DNA of 64,000 nt from PRO6 sp035565775 (GCA_035565775.1 DATMRW010000021.1:744001-808000), one strand, 5' to 3'. Numbered from the stretch's first letter, positions 8,658 through 18,049 are shown. Numbers and translations are program-made. The notes: generated from the sequence alone by a model not told the origin.

Positions 8658-10331
8658 TCACTCCCTGACTGTTAGGCCAGCGCTGGCACGCGGCTCTTCG
8701 CGCTCCAGCATCCGCTCCAGGGTTTCCAGCCTGTCGGCCTCGCGCGGCGGCTTGTCCCAGCGCAGCCGGCTGATGCGCGGAAAGCGCATCGCGATGCCGG
8801 ACTTGTGACGCGGCGAGCGCTGCAAGCCCTCGAACGCGACTTCGAGCACCAGCCCGAGATTCGGCTCGTGAACAACATGGCGCACCGGGCCGAAGCGCTC
8901 CTGCGTGTGCTTGCGGACGAAACGATCGATCTGCAGCAGTTCCTCGTCGGTGAAGCCGAAATATGCCTTGCCGACGGGCACGAGCTGATCGCCCTCCTCG
9001 GTCGCCGTCCAGACGCCGAATGTATAGTCCGAATAGTATGACGAACGGCGGCCATGGCCGCGCTGGGCATACATCAGCACCGCATCGATCAGGTGCGGGT
9101 CGTGCTTCCACTTCCACCATAGGCCTTTCGGCCGTCCCGGAAGATAGGGCGCATCGCGGCGCTTGAGCATCACGCCCTCGACCGCATCGGCATCGAACGC
9201 AGCGCCATGATCGCCGGGGCTGGCCCGCGCCGCCGCCAGTTCATCCCACGTCGCGAACGGCACCATCGGCGAGAGCTGCACCAATGGCGTGTCGAGCTGC
9301 GCGACAAATTTTTCGAGCCGCGCGCGGCGCTCGGTGAAAGCCAGAGTGCGCAGATCGGTCTGGCCATCGTCCAGAAAATCATAGGCGCGCAGGTGAACCG
9401 GAAATTCCTTGATCAGCTTTGGCGTCACCGCCTTGCGGTTGAGCCGCTGCTGCAGAACGTTGAAGCTCTGCACCCGTCCCTCGCGCACCACCAGCAGTTC
9501 GCCATCCATCGCGCCCGGCAGGCGCATCGCCGGAACGAGATCGGGAAAGCTTTTGGTGACATCCTCGCCAGTGCGCGAGTAAAGCCGCACAACGCTCTTG
9601 CCGTGCTCATCGAGGCCATGGACGGCCTGAATGCGGATGCCGTCCCATTTCCATTCGGCGACAAACGCCGCAGCATCGAGCGTCTCGAAATCGCGATCTT
9701 CGATGGCGTGCGCCAGCATCACCGGGCGGAAGATGGCGGGGTCCTTGTTGACCGGCGCATCCGCCCGCCCTTCGAGCCATGCGAACAGATCGAGGTAAGG
9801 CGGCGCGATGCCGGGCCACAGCAGTTCGATCTCGTGCGGATCCTTGCCGCCGACAGCCGCGACCGCGGTCTTCGCCAGCCGCGCCGAGACGCCGATGCGC
9901 AGCGCGCCGGTAACCAGCTTCAGCAGCGCCCAGCGCCCGGTCTCGTCGAGCTCGTCGAGCCAGCGCGCGAGCTGGGCGGGCAGCTCCGATTTGCCGAGCG
10001 TCGCAAGCCGCGTCACCACCTCGGTTAACGTCGGCGGCGGCTCGTTGCGGCCATAGTCCTGCGCGGGCCACATCAACGCAACCGTCTCGGAAAGATCGCC
10101 GACATAGTCATAGGACAGCGCGAACAGCACCGGATCGGTCTTGCTCGCGATCAGTTCGCGCACGATGCCCGCTTTCGCATGGCGGAACGAGAGCGCCCCG
10201 GTGAGCGCCGCCAGCGCGATGCCGCGGTCCGGATCCGGCACCTCGCGGAAGTAATCCGTCATCAGGCGCAGCTTGTTGTTGCGGCCCGGCTCGAAAGAAA
10301 GCCGGTCGAGCAGCTGTGCGAAGCGGTTCAT
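8658..10331 (-). CDS. Ligase-associated cluster ATP-dependent DNA ligase
   Basis: Predicted 557-residue ATP-dependent DNA ligase with an N-terminal helical DNA-binding domain (about 1-200), an adenylation domain with the nucleotidyl-lysine motif K228-W-D230-G231, motif III/IIIa (RLYSRTGED), motif IV (DAVEGVMLKR), motif V (LWWKWKHDP), and an OB domain. This is the bacterial ligase type that travels with Lhr helicase, an MBL exonuclease and PdeM (the ligase-associated DNA damage response cluster). It overlaps the exonuclease gene upstream by 4 bp (10328-10331), so the two are translationally coupled. The cell's main replicative ligase would be the NAD-dependent LigA, outside this window. Confidence 0.94.
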   Translation of the reverse strand: MNRFAQLLDRLSFEPGRNNKLRLMTDYFREVPDPDRGIALAALTGALSFRHAKAGIVRELIASKTDPVLFALSYDYVGDLSETVALMWPAQDYGRNEPPPTLTEVVTRLATLGKSELPAQLARWLDELDETGRWALLKLVTGALRIGVSARLAKTAVAAVGGKDPHEIELLWPGIAPPYLDLFAWLEGRADAPVNKDPAIFRPVMLAHAIEDRDFETLDAAAFVAEWKWDGIRIQAVHGLDEHGKSVVRLYSRTGEDVTKSFPDLVPAMRLPGAMDGELLVVREGRVQSFNVLQQRLNRKAVTPKLIKEFPVHLRAYDFLDDGQTDLRTLAFTERRARLEKFVAQLDTPLVQLSPMVPFATWDELAAARASPGDHGAAFDADAVEGVMLKRRDAPYLPGRPKGLWWKWKHDPHLIDAVLMYAQRGHGRRSSYYSDYTFGVWTATEEGDQLVPVGKAYFGFTDEELLQIDRFVRKHTQERFGPVRHVVHEPNLGLVLEVAFEGLQRSPRHKSGIAMRFPRISRLRWDKPPREADRLETLERMLEREEPRASAGLTVRE

Positions 10332-11392
10332 CCCTCGCCTCCGTCCTGCGCCGTTGCCTGCCGCTCCTCCTGCCCGACCAGCGCGGCGTCCTCATCCTCC
10401 TCGCCGTAGCCGACGAGCGCGAGGGGACGCGCGACCAGCCCCTTCGTCGCGCACCAGTGAACCAGCGCATCCTCCTGGCCATGCGTGACCCAGATCTCAC
10501 CGGCGCCGGTCGCAGCGATCGTCGCGGTCAGGCCGTCCCAGTCGGCATGATCGGAGATCACCAGCGGCAGCTCGACACCGCGCTGCCGGGCCCGCGCCCG
10601 CACGCGCATCCAGCCCGAGGCGAAGGCGTTGACCGGATCGGGGAAGCGCCGCGTCCACACATCGTTCAACGCCGACGGCGGCGCCAGTGTAATCGTTCCG
10701 GCGAGGTCCGCTTTCGCGACGCCTTTCGCAAGCCGCGTGTCGCCAAAGGCAATGCGCTGGCTTTCATAGTAGCGCGTGATGGTTTCCATCGCGCCGTGAA
10801 GAAAGATCGGCGCATCGAAGCCGGCCCTGCGGATCAGCGCCATCACCCGCTGCGCCTTGCCGAGCGTATAGGCGCCAACGAGATGGGCCCGCTCGGGAAA
10901 CAGCCGCAGCGACGCGAGCAGCTTTGCGATCTCATCTTCGGTATCGGGGTGACGGAACACCGGCAGGCCGAACGTCGCCTCGGTGATGAAGACATCGCAC
11001 CGCACGACCTCGAACGGCGCGCAGGTCGGATCCGGCACGTTCTTGTAGTCGCCGGATGCGACGATACGCACGCCGCCACTGGCGACAAGAATTTGCGCCG
11101 AGCCGAGCACGTGCCCCGCGGGATGGAAGCTCACCGCGACGCCGCCGATGTCGACGCTCTCGCCATAGCGGATCGCCTGCGTGCTGCCAGCAAAACCGTC
11201 GCCATAGCGCAGCCGCATGATGTCGAGCGTCTCCTGCGTCGCGAGTACCGCGCCATGGCCAGCGCGGGCATGGTCGGCGTGACCGTGCGTGATCAGCGCC
11301 CGCTCGACGGGGCGCACCGGATCGATGAAAAAGTTCCCCTGCCTGCAATACAGTCCCGAAGGCATGGGCGAGAGGAGGTCTTGCGGTCGCAT
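10328..11392 (-). CDS. Ligase-associated MBL-fold DNA exonuclease
   Basis: Predicted 354-residue metallo-beta-lactamase/beta-CASP-related nuclease. The motif TH36-G-H38-A-D40-H41 and a second histidine in HPAGHVLGSAQ are the metal site; YGDGFAG, EATFGLPVF and ISDHADWDGL correspond to later nuclease motifs. Homologues clustered with Lhr (Lexo/Exo) are metal-dependent 5' DNA exonucleases. The 4-bp overlap with the ligase gene makes a two-gene operon. It is divergent from an ABC binding-protein gene, with a 148-bp shared upstream region. Confidence 0.93.
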   Translation of the reverse strand: MRPQDLLSPMPSGLYCRQGNFFIDPVRPVERALITHGHADHARAGHGAVLATQETLDIMRLRYGDGFAGSTQAIRYGESVDIGGVAVSFHPAGHVLGSAQILVASGGVRIVASGDYKNVPDPTCAPFEVVRCDVFITEATFGLPVFRHPDTEDEIAKLLASLRLFPERAHLVGAYTLGKAQRVMALIRRAGFDAPIFLHGAMETITRYYESQRIAFGDTRLAKGVAKADLAGTITLAPPSALNDVWTRRFPDPVNAFASGWMRVRARARQRGVELPLVISDHADWDGLTATIAATGAGEIWVTHGQEDALVHWCATKGLVARPLALVGYGEEDEDAALVGQEERQATAQDGGEG

Positions 11393-11540
11393 GCTGCCAA
11401 TATAGGAGCAAGCCGGGCCGATGGGAGTCCGGCCGCCTCCTTCCGACCTTCGCGATTGCCAAGCGGGGCTTTGCTGTTACGCTTGACGCAGGGCGTCTCG
11501 AAACGGCCTGCAAAAACAACATAGGGAGTAAACAGACACG

Positions 11541-12761
11541 ATGACTACATCCATGTCCGCTTCCGTAATTCGCGTACTGGTCACAGCTACCGCAGTTTTT
11601 GCCGCAACCTCGGCTCTGGCCCAGGGAAAGAAATACGACCCCGGCGCAAGCGATACTGAAATCAGGCTCGGCCAGACCGTCCCGCATTCCGGGCCGGGCT
11701 CGCTCTATGGTGTGCTCGGCCGCGTTGGCGCGGCCTATTTCGAGATGCTCAACGAGAAGGGCGGCATCAACGGCCGCAAGATCAAGTTCATCTCGGCCGA
11801 CGACGCCTATAGCGCGCCGAAGGCCGTCGAGCAGACCCGCCGCCTCGTCGAGCAGGAGGAAGTGCTGGCGCTGTTCGGCTCGCTCGGCACCGCGCCGCAG
11901 ACTGCGGTCCACAAGTATCTCAACTCCAAGGGCGTGCCGCAGCTTCTTTTGAACACCGGCGCATCGAAATGGAACGACCCGAAAAACAACAAGTGGACAA
12001 CGGCCGGCCTGCCGCTCTATCCGACGGAGGCGCGCATTCTCGCGAAGTACGTCGTCGCCAACAAGCCGAACGCCAAGGTGGCGATCCTCTATCAGAACGA
12101 CGATTTTGGGCGCGACTTCCTCGGCCCGTTCAAGGACGAGCTGGCCAAGGCGGGCGGCACGGCGAAGGTGATCGCGGAGACGACCTACGATCTCACCGAT
12201 CCGACCGTCGACTCGCAGCTCATCAATCTGTCGAAATCCGGCGCCGATGTGTTCTTCAACATCACCACCGGCAAGGCGACATCGCAGTCGATCCGCAAGG
12301 TCAGCGAACTCGGCTGGAAGCCGCTGCACCTGCTGACCGCCGGCTCCACCGGCCGCTCGATCCTCAATGCCGCCGGGCTCGATAACGCGACCGGCATCGT
12401 CGCCATCCGCTATGCCAAGGAAGTCGGCGTGCCGCGCTACGCCAACGACCCGGATGTGCTCGCCTTCGAGGAGCTGCGCAAAAAGTATATGCCGAACGTC
12501 GATCCCGACAACACCATCGCCTTTGCCGGCTATGGCCAGGCGGTGACAATGGCGGAAATTCTGCGCCGCTGCGGCGACGATCTCACCCGCGCCAACGTGC
12601 TCAAGCAGGCCGCCTCGCTCGACGGCTTCCACTCGCCTTACATGATCGACGGCATCACCTACAGCTTCCGGCCGGACGACTACACGCCGATGCGCACGCT
12701 CTACATCTCAACCTTCAACGGCAAGGATTGGGACATTTCGGACAAGCCGGTCACGGAATAG
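11541..12761 (+). CDS. ABC transporter substrate-binding protein (branched-chain amino acid / Leu-Ile-Val type)
   Basis: Predicted 406-residue periplasmic binding protein of the type I (LivK-like) fold. A signal peptide with hydrophobic core 9-25 and an ALA|Q cleavage site after residue 27 is visible. The mature part starts ...IRLGQTVPHSGPGSLYGVLG, typical for family members binding amino acids, amides or aromatic acids. No permease or ATPase genes are adjacent, so it is an orphan here and must use a transporter encoded elsewhere. It sits between the two arms of the Lhr/ligase repair cluster. GGGAG precedes the ATG. Confidence 0.92.
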   Translation: MTTSMSASVIRVLVTATAVFAATSALAQGKKYDPGASDTEIRLGQTVPHSGPGSLYGVLGRVGAAYFEMLNEKGGINGRKIKFISADDAYSAPKAVEQTRRLVEQEEVLALFGSLGTAPQTAVHKYLNSKGVPQLLLNTGASKWNDPKNNKWTTAGLPLYPTEARILAKYVVANKPNAKVAILYQNDDFGRDFLGPFKDELAKAGGTAKVIAETTYDLTDPTVDSQLINLSKSGADVFFNITTGKATSQSIRKVSELGWKPLHLLTAGSTGRSILNAAGLDNATGIVAIRYAKEVGVPRYANDPDVLAFEELRKKYMPNVDPDNTIAFAGYGQAVTMAEILRRCGDDLTRANVLKQAASLDGFHSPYMIDGITYSFRPDDYTPMRTLYISTFNGKDWDISDKPVTE

Positions 12762-12791
12762 CCTTCGCAGCCAGCTAACTTCGTCTGGTTC

Positions 12792-12823
12792 AGGAGCGGC
12801 GTCTCTGCCGGGGCGCCGCTCCT
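12792..12823 (+). terminator. Hairpin after the substrate-binding protein gene
   Basis: 10-bp inverted repeat AGGAGCGGCG / CGCCGCTCCT with a 12-nt loop, 30 bp after the stop. The downstream tail (cgtgtctt) is only weakly T-rich, so it may be a weak terminator or an RNA-stabilising hairpin rather than a full stop before lhr. Confidence 0.5.
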
Positions 12824-12886
12824 CGTGTCTTCAGCGCGCTTCGCATATGATGGGCAGCCGCCGCCTTCCCGGAGAAAAATGCCTTC

Positions 12887-15493
12887 GTGCCACGCGCCGC
12901 ATCGCCTGAGCTGTTGGATGAGCTGTTGCCGGAAAAGTTCCGGCAGTGGTTCGCCGCGCGTGAGTGGCGCGCCCGCGCCCACCAGCTCGCGCTGCTCGCG
13001 AAGGCGCGGGCGCGCCGCTCCAGCCTTTTGATCGCACCGACCGGCGCCGGCAAAACGCTGGCCGGTTTCTTGCCGTCGCTGGTGGAACTCGACCTCGAAC
13101 GCCAGAAGCCGGCCCGGCCGAGGGCCGCGCTGACATCGACCGGCCGCGACGTGCAGCGCACCGGCGGCCTGCACACGCTCTACATCTCGCCGCTCAAGGC
13201 GCTCGCCGTCGATATCGCGCGCAATCTCGAGCGCCCGATCGCCGACATGGCATTGCCGATCCGGGTCGAGACGCGCACCGGCGACACCCCGGCGACGCGC
13301 CGCCAACGGCAGCGACGCTATCCGCCAGACATTCTCCTCACCACGCCGGAGCAGCTGGCGCTGCTGCTGGCGTCCGACGACGCGCCCCTTCTGTTTGCCT
13401 CGCTCCGCCATGTCGTGCTCGACGAGCTGCACGCGCTCGTCACCTCCAAGCGCGGCGACCTGTTGTCGCTCGGCCTCGCGCGACTGTGGCAGCTCGCGCC
13501 GCAGCTTCGCGTCACCGGGCTCTCCGCGACCGTCGCCGAGCCCGATGAGCTGCGGCGCTTCCTCGTTCCGCAAATGCCTGATGAAATAAATCTCGCAGAT
13601 CTCGTGATCGCGGAGGCAGGCGCCGCACCGATCGTCGAAATGCTCGACACCCAGGAGCGCCTGCCATGGGCCGGGCATTCCGCGCGCCACGCACTCGGCG
13701 AGATTTACGATCTCATCAAGGCCAACAAGACGACGCTGGTTTTCGTCAACACCCGCAGCCAGGCCGAGATGCTGTTTCAGGAACTGTGGCGCATCAACGA
13801 CGACGGCCTGCCGATTGCCCTGCATCACGGCTCGCTCGACGTCGCCCAGCGCCGCAAGGTCGAGGACGCGATGGCGACCGGCCGCCTGCAGGGCGTGGTC
13901 TGCACGTCGTCGCTCGATCTCGGCATCGACTGGGGCGACATCGATCTCGTCATCAATGTCGGCGCGCCGAAAGGCGCATCGCGGATGATGCAGCGGATCG
14001 GCCGCGCCAACCACCGGCTCGACGAGCCGTCGCGCGCAGTGATGGTGCCGGCCAATCGCTTCGAGGTTCTGGAATGCCGCGCAGCCATCGACGCCATCGC
14101 CGAGAATGCGCAGGACACGCCGCCGCTCCGCACCGGGGCGCTCGATGTGCTGGCGCAGCATGTTCTCGGCCGCGCCTGCGGCGAGCCGTTCCTGGCGGAC
14201 GAACTGTTCGATGAAGTTCGCAGCGCCGCGCCCTATCAGGATCTTGCGCGTCGCGATTTTGACGATGTGATCGATTTCGTCGCCTCCGGCGGCTATGCGC
14301 TGAAAAGCTACGAACGCTTCGCCCGGATCAGGCAGACCAAGGATGGCCGCTGGCGCGTGGCCAATCCCAAAGTGCGCCAAAGCTATCGCCTCAATGTCGG
14401 CACCATCGTCGAGGAGCAGATGCTGAAAGTGCGGCTGGTGCGCTCGCGGCGCGCAAGCGCTTCCGGCTCGACCGGCGCCGTCGCCCGCGGCGGCCGCCTG
14501 CTCGGCCAGATCGAGGAATATTTTATCGAGGGCCTGACGCCGGGCGACACCTTCGTGTTCGGCGGCGAGATCGTGCGCTATGAGGCGCTGGCGGAGGATG
14601 AGGTCTACGTATCGCGCGCGAATGACAAGGACGCGCGCGTGCCGTCCTATATGGGCGGCAAATTTCCGCTCTCGACCTATCTTGCCGAACGGGTGCGCCT
14701 CCTGCTCGCCGACCGCAAGGCGTGGCGCGGACTGCCCGAGCAGGTGCAAGACTGGCTCTCCTTGCAGCGCGACGTGTCACAGATCCCCGGTCCGCGCGAA
14801 CTTGTGGTCGAGACCTTTCCCCGTGCGGCGAAAAATTACCTCGTCTGCTATCCGTTCGAGGGCAGACTCGCGCATCAGACCCTCGGCATGTTGCTGACGC
14901 GCCGCCTCGAGCGCATGCATGCGCGGCCGCTCGGTTTCGTCGCCAACGAATATGCGCTGGCGGTGTGGGCACTCGGCGACATGTCCCTGATGATCCGCCA
15001 GCACCGGCTCGACCTCGACGCCCTGTTCGACCCGGACATGCTCGGCGACGATCTCGAAGCCTGGCTCGCGGAATCGGCGCTGATGAAACGCACCTTCCGT
15101 AATTGCGCGATCATTTCAGGCCTGATCCCGCGCCGTTTCGTCGGCGAGGAAAAAAGCCGCCGCCAGGTGCTGTTCTCCACGGACCTTGTCTATGACGTGC
15201 TGCGCAAACACCAGCCGGACCACCTGCTGCTGCGCGCGGCGCGGGCCGATGCTGCCACCGGGCTTTTGGACCTGCGTCGCCTTGGCGATATGCTGACACG
15301 AATCAAAGGCAGCATTCATCATCGGGAACTCGACAAGGTGTCGCCCCTCGCGGTCCCGGTGATGCTGGAAATCGGGCGGGAGCCGGTATATGGCGAGGCT
15401 TCCGATACCCTGCTCGCCGAAGCCGCCGAGGAACTGATACACGAAGCCACAGGACAGGCCTTTGACGCGCCAATCTCCTCCCATCGAAAGTGA
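12887..15493 (+). CDS. lhr: Ligase-associated DEXH-box DNA helicase (Lhr core)
   Basis: Predicted 868-residue superfamily 2 helicase. Walker A APTGAGKT is at 50-57, the DEXH box reads D179-E-L-H182, motif III is GLSAT, and motif VI QRIGRANHR is present. A winged-helix and beta-barrel Lhr-core C-terminal part follows (about 430-850). This length is the Lhr-core form, lacking the long Lhr C-terminal extension. Lhr proteins are 3'-5' ATP-dependent translocases. The start is GTG at 12887 after GGAGAAA. The downstream PdeM gene overlaps by 32 bp, so coexpression is clear. The matching ligase and exonuclease are divergent, 1.5 kb upstream. Confidence 0.94.
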   Translation: MPRAASPELLDELLPEKFRQWFAAREWRARAHQLALLAKARARRSSLLIAPTGAGKTLAGFLPSLVELDLERQKPARPRAALTSTGRDVQRTGGLHTLYISPLKALAVDIARNLERPIADMALPIRVETRTGDTPATRRQRQRRYPPDILLTTPEQLALLLASDDAPLLFASLRHVVLDELHALVTSKRGDLLSLGLARLWQLAPQLRVTGLSATVAEPDELRRFLVPQMPDEINLADLVIAEAGAAPIVEMLDTQERLPWAGHSARHALGEIYDLIKANKTTLVFVNTRSQAEMLFQELWRINDDGLPIALHHGSLDVAQRRKVEDAMATGRLQGVVCTSSLDLGIDWGDIDLVINVGAPKGASRMMQRIGRANHRLDEPSRAVMVPANRFEVLECRAAIDAIAENAQDTPPLRTGALDVLAQHVLGRACGEPFLADELFDEVRSAAPYQDLARRDFDDVIDFVASGGYALKSYERFARIRQTKDGRWRVANPKVRQSYRLNVGTIVEEQMLKVRLVRSRRASASGSTGAVARGGRLLGQIEEYFIEGLTPGDTFVFGGEIVRYEALAEDEVYVSRANDKDARVPSYMGGKFPLSTYLAERVRLLLADRKAWRGLPEQVQDWLSLQRDVSQIPGPRELVVETFPRAAKNYLVCYPFEGRLAHQTLGMLLTRRLERMHARPLGFVANEYALAVWALGDMSLMIRQHRLDLDALFDPDMLGDDLEAWLAESALMKRTFRNCAIISGLIPRRFVGEEKSRRQVLFSTDLVYDVLRKHQPDHLLLRAARADAATGLLDLRRLGDMLTRIKGSIHHRELDKVSPLAVPVMLEIGREPVYGEASDTLLAEAAEELIHEATGQAFDAPISSHRK

Positions 15494-16169
15494 TCCCTCG
15501 GGCCGTGCGACGTTGCACGTCAACGGCGTCGATCTGCACACTGATCTTTCGGGAGCGCTGGTCTGGGAGGAGGAGCGCCTCGTGATCGTCTCGGACCTGC
15601 ATCTCGAAAAGGGCTCGAGCTTTGCCGCCCGCGGCGTGCTGCTGCCGCCCTATGACAGCACCGCCACGATCACCCGGCTCGCCGCCGTCATCGCGCGGCA
15701 CAATCCGCGCCGCATCATCGCCCTCGGCGACAGCTTTCACGACGGCTGGGCCCATCTGCGCCTGCCCGAAGCCGAGCGGGCCGCCGTCGCCGCACTTCAG
15801 AGAGGCCGCGACTGGATCTGGATCACCGGCAACCACGATCCCGAACTTCCCCGCGATCTCGGCGGAACCATCGCCTCCGACATCGGCATCGGCGCCCTCA
15901 CCTTCCGCCACGAGCCGACCGGCAGCGCTGGCGAGATCGCCGGGCACCTGCACCCCAAGGCGCGGGTTTCGACGCGCGGCCGTGCCATCGATCGGCGCTG
16001 CTTCGCCTGCGACGGCCAACGCGCGGTGATGCCGGCGTTCGGCGCCTATACCGGGGGCCTCAGCATCCGCCACGCGGCCTTTGCCAAGATTTTCCGGAGC
16101 CTCGGCTTCATGGCCCATGTGCTCGGCGACCGCCGCGTCCACGCCATCGCGGCCGCGCGCTGCTACTGA
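15462..16169 (+). CDS. pdeM: Ligase-associated metallophosphoesterase PdeM
   Basis: Predicted 235-residue calcineurin-like phosphoesterase. The metal-ligand motifs appear in order: SDLHLEKG, GDSFHDGW, GNHDPE, and a terminal AGHLHPK. Homologues in Lhr clusters (PdeM/MPE) are manganese-dependent nucleases. The start is TTG at 15462 inside the end of lhr with AGGACAGG upstream; the first clear family sequence (LHVNGVDLHTDLSGALVW) begins about residue 18, so a slightly later start is possible. It completes the ligase/exonuclease/helicase/phosphoesterase set. Confidence 0.92.
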   Translation: MTRQSPPIESDPSGRATLHVNGVDLHTDLSGALVWEEERLVIVSDLHLEKGSSFAARGVLLPPYDSTATITRLAAVIARHNPRRIIALGDSFHDGWAHLRLPEAERAAVAALQRGRDWIWITGNHDPELPRDLGGTIASDIGIGALTFRHEPTGSAGEIAGHLHPKARVSTRGRAIDRRCFACDGQRAVMPAFGAYTGGLSIRHAAFAKIFRSLGFMAHVLGDRRVHAIAAARCY

Positions 16170-16284
16170 GCCCTCGGAAGGCGCGACGCGCAGTCGCAGC
16201 CAAAGGGCGTGGATTCCGCGCGGCGACATTCCCATTTGTGCGTGAGGCTTGCGGCAATCGCGCCGCAGGCCGCTGGAGAAACAG

Positions 16285-17211
16285 ATGAGCTATTTTCGGA
16301 CCGCAATCCTTCTGGCCGGCCTTGCCGCGCTGTTCATGGGTGTCGGTTATCTGCTGGGCGGTGCCGGCGGCGCGATGATCGCGCTGGTCATCGCAGCCGG
16401 CACCAATCTGTTCGCCTACTGGAATTCCGACCGCATGGTACTGTCGATGCACGGCGCGCATGAGGTGGATGCGCACACCGCGCCGGATCTCGTGCGCATG
16501 GTTGCGGAACTGGCCGGGCGTGCCGGGCTGCCGATGCCGCGCGTCTACATCATGGACAACTACCAGCCGAATGCCTTCGCCACCGGCCGCAACCCGGAGA
16601 ATGCCGCCGTCGCCGTCACCACCGGCCTGATGCAGCAGCTCAGCCGCGAGGAGCTCGCCGGCGTGATTGCGCATGAGCTGGCGCACATCAAGAACCACGA
16701 CACGCTGCTGATGACGATCACTGCGACCATCGCCGGTGCGATCTCGATGCTGGCCCAGTTCGGCTTGTTCTTCGGCGGCAACCGCAACAACGGTCCGGGC
16801 CTGATCGGCTCGCTCGCGCTGATGATTTTGGCGCCGCTCGGCGCGATGATCGTGCAGATGGCGATCAGCCGGACGCGGGAATATGCCGCCGACGATCTTG
16901 GTGCCCGGATCTGCGGTCAGCCGATGTGGCTCGCTTCCGCGCTGGTCAAGATCTCCAGCGCCGCGCATCAGATCCCGAACGAGGATGCCGAGCGCAATCC
17001 GGCGACCGCGCACATGTTCATCATCAATCCGCTGTCGGGCCACGGCATGGACAACCTGTTTTCCACCCACCCTTCAACGGAAAACCGCGTCAACGCCCTG
17101 CAGCAGCTCGCCACCCAGTTCGGCGGTGGTTACGCCGCGCCGATCGTCCCCACGCGACCGGCGAATGGGCCATGGGGCGGGCAGCCGCCGCGGCGCGGGC
17201 CGTGGGGCTGA
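16285..17211 (+). CDS. htpX: Zinc metalloprotease HtpX
   Basis: Predicted 308-residue M48 membrane protease. Two hydrophobic segments are at about 7-45 and two more at about 145-190. The active site H130-E-L-A-H134 is followed by the third-ligand glutamate in SRTREYAAD. HtpX degrades misfolded inner-membrane proteins together with FtsH. The ATG at 16285 after GGAGAAAC is chosen over an earlier in-frame codon at 16249. The C-terminal tail is Pro/Gly-rich (GPWGGQPPRRGPWG). The gene ends at a bidirectional terminator. Confidence 0.95.
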   Translation: MSYFRTAILLAGLAALFMGVGYLLGGAGGAMIALVIAAGTNLFAYWNSDRMVLSMHGAHEVDAHTAPDLVRMVAELAGRAGLPMPRVYIMDNYQPNAFATGRNPENAAVAVTTGLMQQLSREELAGVIAHELAHIKNHDTLLMTITATIAGAISMLAQFGLFFGGNRNNGPGLIGSLALMILAPLGAMIVQMAISRTREYAADDLGARICGQPMWLASALVKISSAAHQIPNEDAERNPATAHMFIINPLSGHGMDNLFSTHPSTENRVNALQQLATQFGGGYAAPIVPTRPANGPWGGQPPRRGPWG

Positions 17212-17237
17212 TCGCCAAATCAGCCGACAGACAAAAC

Positions 17238-17267
17238 AAAAATGCCCGGAGCGATCCGGGCATTTTT
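17238..17267. terminator. Bidirectional terminator between htpX and the MBL gene
   Basis: Inverted repeat AAAAATGCCCGGA / TCCGGGCATTTTT around a GCGA loop. The A-run and T-run flank a GC-rich core on both sides, so it can end transcription of htpX on the plus strand and of the convergent MBL gene on the minus strand. Confidence 0.9.
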
Positions 17268-17277
17268 GTTTCCGCCG

Positions 17278-17958
17278 TTACAGCGTGCCGTTGAGGAACG
17301 GGTTGGTCGCCCGCTCTTGGCCGAACGTCGAGCCGGGGCCATGGCCGCAGATGAAGCCGACATCGTCGCCGAGCGGCAGGAGCTTATCGGTGATCGAGCT
17401 GATCAGCGTGGCGTGATCCCCGCCCGGCAGATCGGTTCGCCCGACCGAGCCGTTAAACAAGACGTCGCCGACCAGCGCAAAGCGCATTTCCGGATTGAAA
17501 TAGACCACGCTGCCTGGCGAATGCCCCGGACAATGAAAGATCTCGAACTTGAGGTCATCGATCTCGACCTCGTCGCCCTCGTCCAGCCAGCGGTCCGGCG
17601 CGAAGTTGCGAACGCCGTACATTCCGAAATTCTTGCCGCTTTCGACGACGTGATCGAGCAAGTACTTGTCGGCGATGTGGGGACCGACGATCGGGACCTT
17701 GAGCGCATCGCGAAGATCGGCCGCACCGCCGACATGATCGATATGACCATGGGTGAGCCAGATCTGCTCGACCGTGACTCCTGCCTTGGCGATCGCCGCC
17801 TCGATGCCGGGGACATCGCCGCCCGGATCGACCACGACAGCGCGCTTCGACGCTTCGCTCCACAGCAGCGTGCAGTTCTGCTGGAACAGGGTGACAGGAA
17901 CGATGAGGGCGCCGGCCTTGGCTTTTTGATTGTCGCTCATGGTTGACCAATGGCTCAT
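17278..17958 (-). CDS. MBL-fold hydrolase (glyoxalase II-like)
   Basis: Predicted 226-residue metallo-beta-lactamase-fold protein. The motif TH70-G-H72-I-D74-H75 is followed by HCPGHSPGS, LVGDVLFNGSVGRTDLPGGD and CGHGPGS, the arrangement of the short hydroxyacylglutathione hydrolase-like group (YcbL type). The start at 17958 has a GAGAAAA site; ATG 17940 is an alternative without a visible site. It is divergent from the BigR operon, with a strong palindrome in the 199-bp region between. A thioester or persulfide substrate would fit the neighbours but is inference. Confidence 0.86.
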   Translation of the reverse strand: MSHWSTMSDNQKAKAGALIVPVTLFQQNCTLLWSEASKRAVVVDPGGDVPGIEAAIAKAGVTVEQIWLTHGHIDHVGGAADLRDALKVPIVGPHIADKYLLDHVVESGKNFGMYGVRNFAPDRWLDEGDEVEIDDLKFEIFHCPGHSPGSVVYFNPEMRFALVGDVLFNGSVGRTDLPGGDHATLISSITDKLLPLGDDVGFICGHGPGSTFGQERATNPFLNGTL

Positions 17959-18049
17959 TTTTCTCGAGCGGCCAAGCCCAATATTGGCACGGGTTCCATC
18001 GGTCACGGCGAGACAGTCCGCGGGCTGCCAGCCGGAACGAAACCGAAAT

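Noticed and set aside
12792..12823. Hairpin after the binding-protein gene as a strong terminator
   Set aside because: The stem is good but the following T-run is weak, so I list it only at moderate confidence.
12701..14749. 682-residue open frame antisense to lhr
   Set aside because: High-GC codon bias keeps the antisense frame open. The composition is Arg/Ala/His-rich without domains, while the opposite strand encodes a full helicase.
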